A stretch of DNA of 64,000 bases from Aestuariivirga litoralis (GCF_003234965.1 NZ_QKVK01000004.1:124001-188000), one strand, 5' to 3'. Shown: positions 1 to 8,339, counted from the stretch's first letter. Numbers and translations are program-made. The notes: a model not told the origin generated them from the sequence alone.

Positions 1-70
1 CGAAATCGGCGGGGCCATGGAGCTTGATGCGGGTCGAGCGGGAAGGGGCTTCGTCTTCGGCGTAGGTCAT
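1..70 (-). CDS. map: Probable type I methionine aminopeptidase, N-terminal fragment (runs off the window)
   Basis: Only the first 23 codons are inside the window, read leftward from an ATG at 68-70. The peptide begins MTYAEDEAPSRSTRIKLHGP and continues ADF. This acidic, proline-containing lead followed by a (I/L)xLHGPxxFE-like segment is the usual start of alphaproteobacterial type I MetAP, which removes initiator methionine from new proteins. No catalytic residue is visible. The divergent neighbour is a CinA-N/molybdopterin-binding protein, a pairing I recall from Hyphomicrobiales. Identity rests on the short N-terminus alone, so it is tentative. Confidence 0.5.
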   Translation of the reverse strand, partial: MTYAEDEAPSRSTRIKLHGPADF

Positions 71-265
71 TCGCGATAAATCCGGCCCCAGCGGGCATGA
101 AAGGTCATCCGGGCGAGTTTACAGGATCGGGAGCAGCCACAACAGCCGCTTTTCGCCACGTCCAATGCAGATAATGGGCTTGGCTGCTCTCCGCAAGTGC
201 GAAGGCTCGCCGATTGACAGGCAGGGTCTTCCGCTGGCACTGCAAGGCAGAACAGGGACTTACCA

Positions 266-1027
266 ATGACCAGCGCATCACCCACCGCCGCCGTCCTGCT
301 GATCGGCGATGAAATCCTCTCCGGCCGCACCAAGGACAAGAATCTCGGTTTCATCGCCGACTACATGACGGCGCTGGGCATCGACCTGCGCGAGGCCCGG
401 CTCGTGCCGGACGTCGAGGAGGAGATCGTGGCCGCCCTCAACGCGCTGCGGCACCGCTACAGCTATGTGTTCACAACCGGGGGAATCGGCCCCACCCATG
501 ACGACATCACGGCCGATGCCGTGGCCAGGGCCTTCGGCGTCGAGATCGACCATGACCCGAGGGCGGTCGAGATCCTGCTCGCCTATTTCAAGGAAATGGG
601 CCGCGAGCCCAATGAGGCCCGCATGCGCATGGCCCGCATCCCCAGGGGGGCGAGCCTGATCGACAACCCCGTCTCCCGGGCGCCGGGCTTCCAGATGGGC
701 AACGTCTTCGTCATGGCCGGCGTCCCCAAGATCATGAATGCGATGATGGAGGACGTGGCGAAGCGTCTCACGCGCGGCGTTCCCATGCAGTCGCGCAATG
801 TTGAGTTCCGCGGCGGCGAGGGCGATGCCGCCCAGCCGCTGGGCCAGATCCAGCGGCTTTACCCGAGCGTGGTGATCGGCTCCTATCCGTTCCAGGCGCC
901 GGATGGCTTTGCCACCAATCTGGTGCTGCGCTCGCGCGATGCGGCGGCGCTGGAGGAGGCCTACCAGGCGGTGTGCCGCATGGCCCAGGCACTGACGGCG
1001 GAGGGCAAGGCGCGCGGCTGGGCGTGA
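266..1027 (+). CDS. Molybdopterin-binding / CinA N-terminal domain protein (COG1058)
   Basis: This 253-residue protein is a single MoCF_biosynth (MoaB/MogA-like) domain. It opens with the typical AAVLLIGDEILSGRTKD strand-loop and carries the TTGGIGPTHDD motif at about residue 70, which contacts the pterin or nucleotide in this fold. Family members with this domain act as nucleotide or ADP-ribose pyrophosphatases (CinA) or bind molybdopterin; which applies here cannot be read from the sequence. The C-terminal nicotinamide-mononucleotide amidase domain of full-length CinA is absent, and the length fits the stand-alone alphaproteobacterial form. The ATG is preceded by a GGGAC-rich stretch rather than a strong ribosome site. 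It is divergent from the probable map gene. Confidence 0.85.
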   Translation: MTSASPTAAVLLIGDEILSGRTKDKNLGFIADYMTALGIDLREARLVPDVEEEIVAALNALRHRYSYVFTTGGIGPTHDDITADAVARAFGVEIDHDPRAVEILLAYFKEMGREPNEARMRMARIPRGASLIDNPVSRAPGFQMGNVFVMAGVPKIMNAMMEDVAKRLTRGVPMQSRNVEFRGGEGDAAQPLGQIQRLYPSVVIGSYPFQAPDGFATNLVLRSRDAAALEEAYQAVCRMAQALTAEGKARGWA

Positions 1028-1084
1028 GCTTGCAGCCGCTCCGGCGGGCGGGCATAGTTTCGGAAAAACCAAGGGGCAAGGCAG

Positions 1085-1582
1085 ATGGACGAGAAGTGGC
1101 AGAAGAGTTTCCCGGTGTCGTGGGACCAGTTCCACCGCGATGCGCGCGCGCTGGCGTGGCGCCTGTCGGCGGCGGGGCCTTTCCATGCCGTGGTGGCGGT
1201 GACGCGCGGCGGCCTCGTGCCCGCTGCGGTGGTGGCGCGTGAGCTCGGCATCCGGGTGATCGAGTCGGTCTGTGTCGCCTCCTACGAATATGACAAGCAG
1301 GGGGAGATCCAGGTGCTGAAGCCGATCTCGGAGGCCATTGCCAAGAAGGACGGCGGCAAGGGCGTGCTGATCGTCGATGACCTCGTCGACACCGGCGCCA
1401 CGGCCCGCGTGGTGCGGGAGATGCTGCCCAAGGCGCATTTCGCCACCGTCTATGCCAAGCCCGCTGGCCGCCCGCTGGTCGACACCTTCATCACGGAAGT
1501 GTCTCAGGACACGTGGATTTACTTGCCCTGGGACATGCACCTCACCTTCGCGCCGCCGATCGGCGACAAGGCCACCGCGTGA
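1085..1582 (+). CDS. gpt: Xanthine-guanine phosphoribosyltransferase
   Basis: A 165-residue purine-salvage phosphoribosyltransferase that transfers ribose-5-phosphate from PRPP to xanthine or guanine. The PRPP-binding signature [13 protein letters not shown] sits at about residues 95-107, and the early [10 protein letters not shown] loop matches Gpt proteins. Length is normal for the alphaproteobacterial family. The stop TGA overlaps the ATG of the following aminotransferase by one base (TGATG), which implies translational coupling. There is no obvious metabolic link to that aminotransferase, so the pairing may only reflect shared transcription. Confidence 0.92.
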   Translation: MDEKWQKSFPVSWDQFHRDARALAWRLSAAGPFHAVVAVTRGGLVPAAVVARELGIRVIESVCVASYEYDKQGEIQVLKPISEAIAKKDGGKGVLIVDDLVDTGATARVVREMLPKAHFATVYAKPAGRPLVDTFITEVSQDTWIYLPWDMHLTFAPPIGDKATA

Positions 1583-2871
1583 TGGCTGACGTCGAGGCCG
1601 CGCTGGACCACGCCAAGGCGCAGTTCGCTGCGAAGCGTCCCAAGACACATGCGATGCACAAGCGCGCCGCGCATGTGATGCCGGGCGGCAATACGCGTAC
1701 CGTATTGTTCACCGCTCCCTTCCCGCTGCGGGTGGAGACGGCATCGGGCTCCACCATCACCGACATCGACGGCCACAGCTATCTCGATCTGCTGGGTGAG
1801 TATTCGGCAGGCATCTACGGCCACTCGCATCCGCGCATCCTCGAAGCCGCGCGCGCGGCCCTCGACAAGGGCCTGAACTATGGCGCGCACCACGAGGGCG
1901 AGGTGAAGCTCGCCGAAGTGGTGACCCAGCGCTTCAACATGGATCTCGTGCGCTTCACCAATTCCGGCACCGAGGCCAACATGATGGCGCTTGCGGCGGC
2001 GCGCTGCTTCACCGGCCGAAGCAAGATCATGCCGATGGCCGGCGGCTATCACGGCGGCACCCTGTATTTCAGCCACGGCGCCTCGCCGGTGAACGCGCCC
2101 TTCGACTGCGTGATGGGCGAATACAACGACATCGAGACCACCCGGAAGCTGATCGCGGACAACGCCGATCAACTCGCCGCGGTGATCCTCGAGCCCATGC
2201 TCGGCGGCGGCGGCGGCATCTCGGCCAGCCCCGCCTTCCTCGCCATGCTGCGCGCGGAAACGCAGACGCGCGGCATCGTGCTGATCTTCGACGAGGTGAT
2301 GACCTCGCGCCTCCATCCCGGCGGGCTCTCCGCCAAGGTCGGAATCGAGCCGGACCTCAAGACGCTCGGCAAATATGTGGGCGGCGGCATGAGTTTCGGC
2401 GCCTTCGGCGGCCGGGCGGACATCATGGCGCTGTTCGACCCGACGAGCCCCACGGCGCTGCCCCATGCCGGCACCTTCAACAACAACACGCTCACCATGA
2501 ATGTGGGCCACGTGGCGATGACGGAGATCTACACGCCTGCCGCCTGCGCCGAACTCAACGCCCGCGGCGACCGGCTGCGCGAGAAGCTCAACGACCTGTT
2601 CATGCGCTACCAGGTGAAGATGAAGGCCATGGGGCAGGGCTCGATGATCGTCATCCACCCGACCTCGGGCGAGATCAGCACGCCGCACGACATCGAGGAT
2701 ACCGACAAGCGGCTACGCCAGCTTCTCTTCCTCGACCTCCTCGAGCAGGGGATCTACATCGCCGAACGCGGCTTCATGGCGCTGTCGCTGATGGTGACGG
2801 ATGCCGATTGCGACCGCGTGGTGAGGGCCGTGGAGGATTACGTGAACCGGCGGCGGGAACTGCTGGTCTAG
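1582..2871 (+). CDS. PLP-dependent class III aminotransferase, glutamate-1-semialdehyde aminomutase-like
   Basis: A 429-residue fold-type I PLP enzyme. Visible residues are the SGTEAN phosphate-binding turn (about 128-133), Asp237 in IFDEVMTSR for the pyridine nitrogen, and the Schiff-base Lys264 in TLGKYVGGG. The FGAFGG stretch after the lysine is typical of HemL-like enzymes. It is more likely a GSA-aminomutase-like transaminase of unknown substrate than the haem enzyme itself, because there is no haem gene context. I chose the ATG at 1582, which overlaps the gpt stop; an in-frame start at 1513 would lie deep inside gpt. A second class III aminotransferase follows about 220 bases downstream. 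Confidence 0.85.
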   Translation: MADVEAALDHAKAQFAAKRPKTHAMHKRAAHVMPGGNTRTVLFTAPFPLRVETASGSTITDIDGHSYLDLLGEYSAGIYGHSHPRILEAARAALDKGLNYGAHHEGEVKLAEVVTQRFNMDLVRFTNSGTEANMMALAAARCFTGRSKIMPMAGGYHGGTLYFSHGASPVNAPFDCVMGEYNDIETTRKLIADNADQLAAVILEPMLGGGGGISASPAFLAMLRAETQTRGIVLIFDEVMTSRLHPGGLSAKVGIEPDLKTLGKYVGGGMSFGAFGGRADIMALFDPTSPTALPHAGTFNNNTLTMNVGHVAMTEIYTPAACAELNARGDRLREKLNDLFMRYQVKMKAMGQGSMIVIHPTSGEISTPHDIEDTDKRLRQLLFLDLLEQGIYIAERGFMALSLMVTDADCDRVVRAVEDYVNRRRELLV

Positions 2872-2891
2872 GGGCGCGCTCACTCCCGAAT

Positions 2892-2968
2892 TCATCATGC
2901 CCGGGCTCGTCCCGGGCATCTCTTGCGTCCGCCAACAGGATCGCCGGGACCAGCCCGCCGATGATGAG
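2892..2968. repeat. Palindromic intergenic repeat, family 2
   Basis: Left arm around 2894-2920 (TCATGCCCGGGCTCGTCCC...), right arm around 2939-2968 with the imperfect complement (GGGACCAGCCCGCCGATGATGA). The unit resembles the element at 58661-58740. It lies in the gap between the two aminotransferase genes and could form a hairpin acting as a terminator or mRNA stabiliser. No T-tract follows it. Confidence 0.6.
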
Positions 2969-3037
2969 CGGTTGAAGATGTCCCGCGACACGCAATTTAT
3001 TGTCACAGGTCGGGTGATTTTCCATCGCTGGCAAAAC

Positions 3038-3052
3038 ATCACGATGTGTGAT
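3038..3052. promoter_or_regulatory. Short inverted repeat upstream of the second aminotransferase
   Basis: ATCAC, five bases, GTGAT: a perfect 5+5 dyad about 40 bases before the TTG start of the gene at 3090. Its position would suit an operator overlapping a promoter. There is no independent evidence for a bound regulator. Confidence 0.3.
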
Positions 3053-3089
3053 ATTGAATAGGCGTTCAACTTGAAAGGGAGAACCTATC

Positions 3090-4490
3090 TTGCTGCACCA
3101 GGCTGGCAACCGCTTCAACGCCCAGGAACTCTGGCAACAGGACCATGACCACGTCCTGCACCCCTACCAGCACTTCGACAGTTTCAAGAAGGAAGGCTCG
3201 CTCGTCATCGTCGAGGGCGACGGCTGCTATGTCACGGATGCGCAGGGCCGGCGCTATCTCGACGGCATCGGCGGCATGTGGTGCGTCAATGCCGGCTATG
3301 GCCGCAAGGAAATCGCCGAGACCATGGCCGAGCAGGCCCTGCAGCTCTGCTACAGCAACTTCTTCGTCGACGTCACCAATGCCCCCGCCGCGCGGCTTGC
3401 CGCCAAGCTGGCGGAGCTGGCGCCGGGCGACCTGAACCACGTGGTCTATGCCACCTCGGGCTCCTGCGCCGTGGACACCGCCATCCGCCTCGCGCATTTC
3501 TACCAGTCACGCCGCGGGCAGGGTTCGCGCCGCTATGTCATCTCGCGCAAGAACTCCTATCACGGCTCCACCTACCTCGGCATGACCGTGGGCCTGCGTG
3601 ACGGCGACCAGTCACAGCACTTCAAGTACATCCCGGACCTCGTGCACCACCTCTCGGCGCCCTATCCCTATCGCCGCCCGGAGGGCATGACGCCCGAAGC
3701 CTTCAGCGATTTCCTGGTCAACGAGTTCGAGGACAGGATTGCCGAACTGGGGGCGGAGAACATTGCCTGCTTCATCGCCGAGCCCGCCCAGGCCTCCGGC
3801 GGCGTCACCCTGCCGCCGCCCAATTACCTGCCGCGCATGCGCGAGCTGTGCACGAAGCACGGCATCCTGTTCATCGCCGACGAGATCGTCACCGCCTTCG
3901 GGCGTCTTGGCCACTTCTTCGCCTCGAAGGACGTGTTCGGCATCGAGCCGGACATGATCCTGACCGCCAAGGGCCTGACCTCGGGCTATATCCCGCTCTC
4001 GGCCGTGATCTATTCCGACAAGGTGCATGAGGTGATCTCGGCACCGGACCCGGATGTGTGGTTCACCCACGGCTATACCTATGCCGGCCATCCGGTGGCC
4101 TGCGCCGTGGCACTGAAGAACATCGAGATCATCGAGCGCGAGGACCTGTGCGGCAATGCCGCCCGGGTGGGAGACTATCTCGAGAAGCGGCTCGGTGAAC
4201 TGCGCGACCTCGAGATCGTGGGCGACGTGCGCGGCAGGCGTCTGATGATGTGCGTCGAATACGTGCGCGACAAGAAGACCCGGGAGCGCCTTCCCGACAG
4301 CTGCAACATCTCGAAGCGCATTTCCAATGCCTGCGAGGCGGAGGGCCTGCTGGTGCGCCCCATCGGCCATCTCGACGTGCTGTCGCCACCGCTGACCATT
4401 ACCCGCGAGCAGGTCGACTTCGTCGTCGACACGCTGAAGCGGGCGATCGTCAAGGCCGTGGCGGAGCTCAAGGCCGAAGGTGTGATCTGA
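3090..4490 (+). CDS. PLP-dependent class III omega-aminotransferase
   Basis: A 466-residue aminotransferase of the omega-amino-acid/pyruvate or polyamine type. Landmarks are the substrate-pocket segment GGMWCVNAGYGR (about 61-72), SGSCAVDTAIR for PLP phosphate binding, EPAQASGG, Asp264 in ADEIVTAFGR and the PLP lysine Lys294 in LTAKGLTSGY. Such enzymes deaminate putrescine, beta-alanine or similar amines using pyruvate or 2-oxoglutarate. The start is TTG, chosen because the strong ribosome site AAGGGAG ends eight bases before it and no ATG lies nearby in frame. The gene has its own upstream gap and is followed by two hairpins. Substrate is not deducible. Confidence 0.88.
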   Translation: MLHQAGNRFNAQELWQQDHDHVLHPYQHFDSFKKEGSLVIVEGDGCYVTDAQGRRYLDGIGGMWCVNAGYGRKEIAETMAEQALQLCYSNFFVDVTNAPAARLAAKLAELAPGDLNHVVYATSGSCAVDTAIRLAHFYQSRRGQGSRRYVISRKNSYHGSTYLGMTVGLRDGDQSQHFKYIPDLVHHLSAPYPYRRPEGMTPEAFSDFLVNEFEDRIAELGAENIACFIAEPAQASGGVTLPPPNYLPRMRELCTKHGILFIADEIVTAFGRLGHFFASKDVFGIEPDMILTAKGLTSGYIPLSAVIYSDKVHEVISAPDPDVWFTHGYTYAGHPVACAVALKNIEIIEREDLCGNAARVGDYLEKRLGELRDLEIVGDVRGRRLMMCVEYVRDKKTRERLPDSCNISKRISNACEAEGLLVRPIGHLDVLSPPLTITREQVDFVVDTLKRAIVKAVAELKAEGVI

Positions 4491-4498
4491 CGACATCC

Positions 4499-4565
4499 CG
4501 GGCTGCGGCAACGCAGCCCGTGACCGGGGGGAGGACAGCCGGGTGCCGCGAGGTGCCCGGCTGTC
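4499..4565 (+). terminator. Tandem hairpins between convergent genes
   Basis: The first stem-loop at 4499-4520 is a 9-bp perfect stem (CGGGCTGCG / CGCAGCCCG) closed by a GCAA tetraloop. The second, 4534-4543 with 4556-4565, pairs GACAGCCGGG with CCCGGCTGTC. They separate the plus-strand aminotransferase from the minus-strand CIA30 gene and can serve either direction. Poly-T is lacking. Confidence 0.55.
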
Positions 4566-4572
4566 GCCGTTG

Positions 4573-5109
4573 TTACGGCAGGTTGCTCTCTGCATAAAGG
4601 CGCAGGCCGCCGACGGCCACGTCCGCCGTGAAGGCCCGTCCGATCGCCACCACCCCCAGCCGGCGCAGCAGGCGCAGGTTCAGTGGCACCTCCGTGCGGT
4701 GGGGCACGAAGCTGGAGAAGGGGCAGCGGATCTCCTGCCAGTCCGGCACTGCGATGAAGCCCATGCGGTAGGATTGCCACGGGCGCGTCAGCTCCGAGCT
4801 GCGCAGGTGCAGGCCATAGTCCTGGCCGTTCCCGGCAACCGTGATGGCGATTCCGGCAAAACCGGAGGCATCGAGCGTGCCGCCGTCCGGCGCCAGGTCG
4901 ATGGCGATCTGCAGGAAGCCGCCATTGTTCTCGAGGCTGACTTGGCCCTGCATCCGGACGGCGGGACGGCCGGCATGGGTGGTGCGCGACATGCGCCCGG
5001 CAGAGACCCCGCCCATCACCGCGTCGGACAGCAGCTGCCAGTGCGTGCCGATGGTGGTCTCGGGATGCTCCTGGGAAAAATCATCGATGATGAGGGGTTG
5101 CGGTGCCAT
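4573..5109 (-). CDS. CIA30 family protein (complex I intermediate-associated protein 30 domain)
   Basis: A 178-residue protein that is essentially one CIA30 (NDUFAF1-like, galactose-binding-fold) domain: it starts with PLIIDDF, then WQLLSDAVMGGVSAG, a conserved signature of the family, and ends in a beta-rich segment. In mitochondria the family helps assemble respiratory complex I; bacterial members are mostly uncharacterised. I chose the ATG at 5109, which overlaps the upstream ycaQ-like stop by one base. The longer frame to 5202 would run inside that gene. It is the last gene of a four-gene overlapping minus-strand cluster. Confidence 0.8.
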   Translation of the reverse strand: MAPQPLIIDDFSQEHPETTIGTHWQLLSDAVMGGVSAGRMSRTTHAGRPAVRMQGQVSLENNGGFLQIAIDLAPDGGTLDASGFAGIAITVAGNGQDYGLHLRSSELTRPWQSYRMGFIAVPDWQEIRCPFSSFVPHRTEVPLNLRLLRRLGVVAIGRAFTADVAVGGLRLYAESNLP

Positions 5110-6332
5110 CACGCTGCCCCTGTTCCTGCCCGCAGTGCACCCTTCAGGGCGCGGGCGAGATTGCCGGAAGGGCCTGCGGCGACTTCCTGGAGGCCCAGCC
5201 ATCCCGCCATCAGCCGCAATTCACCCGCAAGGGCCTCCGCCGTTTCCCCCGGATCGGCATGGCCCTCATGGTGGCTGGCATTGGCACGCAGCACACCGGC
5301 CTGCCGGTCAGCCTTCAGGCAGACCCGGCCGGCGATCCGCTCCCGATGCAGGAAAGGCAACACGTAATACCCAAATTGTCGTTTTTTTGCAGGGGTATAT
5401 ATCTCGATCCTGTAGTGAAACTCGAAGAGACGCTCGGCTCGGGATCGCTCCCATACCACCGGGTCGAAGGGTGAGAGCAGCGCCGTGCCGCCGGCCTTGC
5501 GGGGAAACCGCGCCTCGCGGTGAAGGAAGCCCTGCGGCTTCCAGCCTTCGACCTTCACGGGCAACAGCACGCCGTCTTCCACCAGTTCGGCGATGGCCGT
5601 CTTGGTTTCCGGAATGGGCAGGCGGAAATAGTCACGCAGGTCGATTTCGGTGGCGACACCCAGCGCCCGGGCCGAGAGGTCGAGAAGCTGGCGGATCGCC
5701 TCCGGCTCCGGCGGGGTTGGCCGCGCCAGAACGTCTGACGGGATCACCCGTTCGGGGATGTCGTAGAGCCGCTCGAAGCCATCCCGCGTCGCGGTGGTGA
5801 CAAGGCCCTGGTCGAACAGCGTCTCCAGCGCCAGCTTGCCCCTGGACCAGCCCCACCAGCCGCCCTCCGCCTTGCCGCCGCCGGGCACCTCGCTCGCGAC
5901 CGTCGGTCCGTTGCGGGTGACGAAGTCCAGCACCTGGGCGAGATAGGCGCGCTCCTCACGGCCGAACTGGTCCATCGACTTGTAGGTGCCATCGCCGGCG
6001 CGCGCGCGCGCCATGCGCCAGCGCATGAGGGGGTGAAGCTCCAGTGGCAGCAGGCTCGCCTCATGCGCCCAGCATTCGAACAGCGCGCGGTTCCTGCGGC
6101 CGAAGGCGCGCTGGTCCAGCGTCTCATGGGCATAGGCACCGAGGCGGGAATAGAGCGGCAGGTAATGCGAGCGGGCGACGACGTTGACGCTGTCGATCTG
6201 CAGCAGGTTCAGCCGCCGGATCATCGGCGCCATATGAGCCCAGGTCACCTTCCGCGTCCGGTCCGGCAGGGAAAAGCCCTGCGCCGCGAGTGCCACGCGG
6301 CGGGCTTGTGCGAGCGACAGGCTCTCGGCCAT
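5109..6332 (-). CDS. YcaQ/AlkX-type winged-helix DNA glycosylase (HTH_42 family)
   Basis: A 407-residue member of the HTH_42 family, which includes the interstrand-crosslink DNA glycosylases AlkZ and YcaQ (AlkX). The catalytic motif of the YcaQ branch, Q-hydrophobic-D, is visible as Q45-I46-D47 in LLQIDSVNV, followed by the conserved RSHYLPLYSRLG. The three tandem winged helices are consistent with its length. YcaQ removes N7-alkylguanine and unhooks crosslinks. The ATG shares one base with the stop of the upstream GNAT gene, and the stop shares one base with the CIA30 start, so all three are probably co-translated. Confidence 0.82.
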   Translation of the reverse strand: MAESLSLAQARRVALAAQGFSLPDRTRKVTWAHMAPMIRRLNLLQIDSVNVVARSHYLPLYSRLGAYAHETLDQRAFGRRNRALFECWAHEASLLPLELHPLMRWRMARARAGDGTYKSMDQFGREERAYLAQVLDFVTRNGPTVASEVPGGGKAEGGWWGWSRGKLALETLFDQGLVTTATRDGFERLYDIPERVIPSDVLARPTPPEPEAIRQLLDLSARALGVATEIDLRDYFRLPIPETKTAIAELVEDGVLLPVKVEGWKPQGFLHREARFPRKAGGTALLSPFDPVVWERSRAERLFEFHYRIEIYTPAKKRQFGYYVLPFLHRERIAGRVCLKADRQAGVLRANASHHEGHADPGETAEALAGELRLMAGWLGLQEVAAGPSGNLARALKGALRAGTGAA

Positions 6333-6817
6333 CAGAGCTGCTTTTCCAGCGTCAGCAGCACCTCGCCGTAGCCCTGGCGCGCATAGAAGCTGCGGGCGCG
6401 CTCGTTGGCCGCCAGCACGCCGAGCCGGATCCAGCGCTGCCCGGCCTCGCGCGCAATCGCCTCGCAGGCCTCGAGCAGGGCGGCCCCCACGCCGCGGCTG
6501 CGGGCGGCGGCCAAAACGCCGAGATCATCGACAAAGGCATAGGTATAGGCGATCTCGTCGCGCTCATGCTCGGCGGAGACGGAGGTGAGCAGCGAGGCAT
6601 AGCCCAGCACGCCGCCGTCGCCCTCGGCCACGAGGATGCGGCCCTTGCCCCCGGCCGTCGCCTGCCTCAGCACATCGATGTACCAGGGGCCCATCGCGTC
6701 GGGCGGGCGGCTGCGGTCGTAGATCGCGTGTTCATGGGCTTGCAGGTCATGCAGCACGGCGAGGACGGCCGTTTCGTCCTCGTCACGGTAGTCGCGGATG
6801 GTCAGCCGCTCACGCAG
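6332..6817 (-). CDS. GNAT family N-acetyltransferase
   Basis: A small acetyl-CoA-dependent acetyltransferase. The pantetheine-binding motif A is visible in the C-terminal half (LGVLAAARSRGVGAALLEAC), followed by NERARSFYARQGYGE, the usual last helix and strand. No ATG, GTG or TTG exists before the first fold strand: the reading frame RLTIRDYRDEDE, typical of GNAT beta1-alpha1, extends upstream of the first conventional start (GTG at 6757). I therefore propose a CTG at 6817, just before the stop of the preceding gene; a start at 6757 would delete beta1. The substrate is unknown. The gene overlaps both neighbours. Confidence 0.75.
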   Translation of the reverse strand: MRERLTIRDYRDEDETAVLAVLHDLQAHEHAIYDRSRPPDAMGPWYIDVLRQATAGGKGRILVAEGDGGVLGYASLLTSVSAEHERDEIAYTYAFVDDLGVLAAARSRGVGAALLEACEAIAREAGQRWIRLGVLAANERARSFYARQGYGEVLLTLEKQL

Positions 6818-7058
6818 CCTGGTCGTGCCAGTGCGCGTTGGGGGGCACCGACTCGGTCTGGCCCAGCCGCGGATTGTGCTTGTAGAGAGTCGAGCAATAG
6901 GGGCAGATCGCCTCGGAATCGGCCCCCATGTCGATGAAGATGTGCGGGTGGTCGAAGGGCGGCAGCGCGCCGATGCACATGAATTCCTTGGCGCCGATCT
7001 CGATCGACGGAAGGCCCAGCTGGTTCTGGAAATGGGGTGTCGCGCCCGCGGCCATCAT
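6810..7058 (-). CDS. Zinc-finger domain protein related to complex I subunit NDUFS6
   Basis: An 82-residue protein with the ligand set Cys28, His37/His39, Cys52 and Cys55 (ICPYCSTLY). This matches the zinc-finger domain shared by small alphaproteobacterial proteins and the mitochondrial complex I subunit NDUFS6 (13 kDa). It heads the minus-strand cluster whose last gene encodes a CIA30 domain, also linked to complex I in mitochondria; that link is inference. The tail overlaps the proposed GNAT start by a few bases. Confidence 0.78.
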   Translation of the reverse strand: MMAAGATPHFQNQLGLPSIEIGAKEFMCIGALPPFDHPHIFIDMGADSEAICPYCSTLYKHNPRLGQTESVPPNAHWHDQAA

Positions 7059-7095
7059 GATCCTCGAAATGCTTGTTTCGAGGGCCGATTAGCAT

Positions 7096-7851
7096 ATGTT
7101 TGCCGCCATGCACAAATTCAATTCGGGCGGCGTGGAGATCGCCTACCAGATGGCCGGCGAGGGGCCGCCAATCCTCCTGATCCACGGCTTCGCATCCAAT
7201 GCCCGCGTCAATTGGTGGGACACCTCCTGGGTCAGGACGCTGACGGAGGCGGGCCGCCGCGTCATCAGCTTCGACCATCGCGGCCACGGCGCCAGTGAGA
7301 AGCTTTACGACAGCGCCCTCTATCCCGCCGCCGAGATGGCGGAGGACGCGCGCCGCCTGCTGGACCATCTCGGCATCGCGCAGGCCGACGTCATGGGCTA
7401 TTCGATGGGCGCGCGCGTCTCGGCCTTCCTTGCCATCGCGCATCCCGACCGGGTGCGCCGCGCCGTCTTCGCCGGGTTGGCCTCGCGCATGATCACCGGG
7501 GTCGGCGGTGCGGAGGCCATTGCCCTCGCACTCGAGGCCCCGTCGCGCAATGACGTGTCCGACATCGCCGCCAAGGCCTTCCGCATTTTCGCCGAACAGA
7601 CGAAGAGCGACCTGAAGGCGCTCGCCGCCTGCATCCGGTCCTCGCGGGAAAGGATCACGGTCGCGGAACTGGCCACCATCCGCGTGCCGGTGCTGGTGGT
7701 GGCAGGCGAGAAGGATGAGGTGGCAGGCGATGTCGAGACGCTGGTCAAGGCCATCCCCGGTGCCAGGGGCGTCACGCTCCCCAACCGCAACCACATGAAT
7801 GCCGTGGGAGACAGGGGCTACAAGGACGCGGTGCTGGCGTTCCTCGGCTAA
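7096..7851 (+). CDS. Alpha/beta-fold hydrolase
   Basis: A 251-residue single-domain alpha/beta hydrolase. The oxyanion segment LLIHGFASN, the DHRGHG turn, the nucleophile elbow GYSMGA with Ser103, a probable acid in VVAGEKDEV and the His in NRNHMNAV make a complete triad. Length and motifs resemble esterase or haloperoxidase-type members; the substrate cannot be inferred. A second ATG lies at 7108 and could be the start. It is divergent from the zinc-finger gene, and its stop overlaps by four bases the stop of the convergent gene at 7848. Confidence 0.85.
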   Translation: MFAAMHKFNSGGVEIAYQMAGEGPPILLIHGFASNARVNWWDTSWVRTLTEAGRRVISFDHRGHGASEKLYDSALYPAAEMAEDARRLLDHLGIAQADVMGYSMGARVSAFLAIAHPDRVRRAVFAGLASRMITGVGGAEAIALALEAPSRNDVSDIAAKAFRIFAEQTKSDLKALAACIRSSRERITVAELATIRVPVLVVAGEKDEVAGDVETLVKAIPGARGVTLPNRNHMNAVGDRGYKDAVLAFLG

Positions 7852-8339
7852 GCCCTGGGTGCGGTGATGTGCAGGCGGCAGCAGCCGTCCCGTCCTGGCG
7901 TCCAGGTCTCGATCGTCACTGCGAAGCCCGCCGCCTCGAGCGTGCCGTAGTCGGCACAGGCCGCCATGTCACAGAACAGCGCGACTTCCTCGGGGGAGAG
8001 CCCGCTCTCCATCCAACCGCTCTTCAGCGGACAGGTCTTGAACTGAACCACGAGTTCGCTCTCGCTGCAGGCCGATACGTCGGGCGTGAACATGGCGCCG
8101 CCATCCGGGGCGCAGGCAAAGCTCTGGCACAGACCCTTGAAGTCGCCGGGCAGGTGGCTGCCGAGATCACCGGCCAAGGTGCGGCCCCAGTTGTAGATCG
8201 CCTCGCGCGTCACCTCGATGGCCGTCTCGCGGCCAAAGCGGCGTTCAATGCTGCGAAAGAATTCCACATAAACCCGTGCACGTGCCTTGTTGGCATCGTT
8301 CAGTGCGGACCACATTGCCGTCGCATCGAGACCTTGCAT
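7848..8339 (-). CDS. L-2-amino-thiazoline-4-carboxylic acid hydrolase family protein
   Basis: A 163-residue soluble protein. The central and C-terminal part, with FKTCPLKSGW, the cysteine-rich FCDMAACADYG stretch and a final beta segment, resembles the ATC_hydrolase family (PF14196), named after an enzyme in a bacterial route to L-cysteine from a thiazoline. Most family members have no tested activity. The start was set at the ATG at 8339 because upstream in-frame sequence looks non-coding. It is convergent with the hydrolase, with stops overlapping by four bases. Confidence 0.65.
   Translation of the reverse strand: MQGLDATAMWSALNDANKARARVYVEFFRSIERRFGRETAIEVTREAIYNWGRTLAGDLGSHLPGDFKGLCQSFACAPDGGAMFTPDVSACSESELVVQFKTCPLKSGWMESGLSPEEVALFCDMAACADYGTLEAAGFAVTIETWTPGRDGCCRLHITAPRA

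Noticed and set aside
278-1648. Long minus-strand open frame (456 codons) across the cinA-like and gpt genes
   Set aside because: GC-rich shadow frame: full of His/Arg/Gly, no family resemblance, and it overlaps two clearly conserved genes on the other strand.
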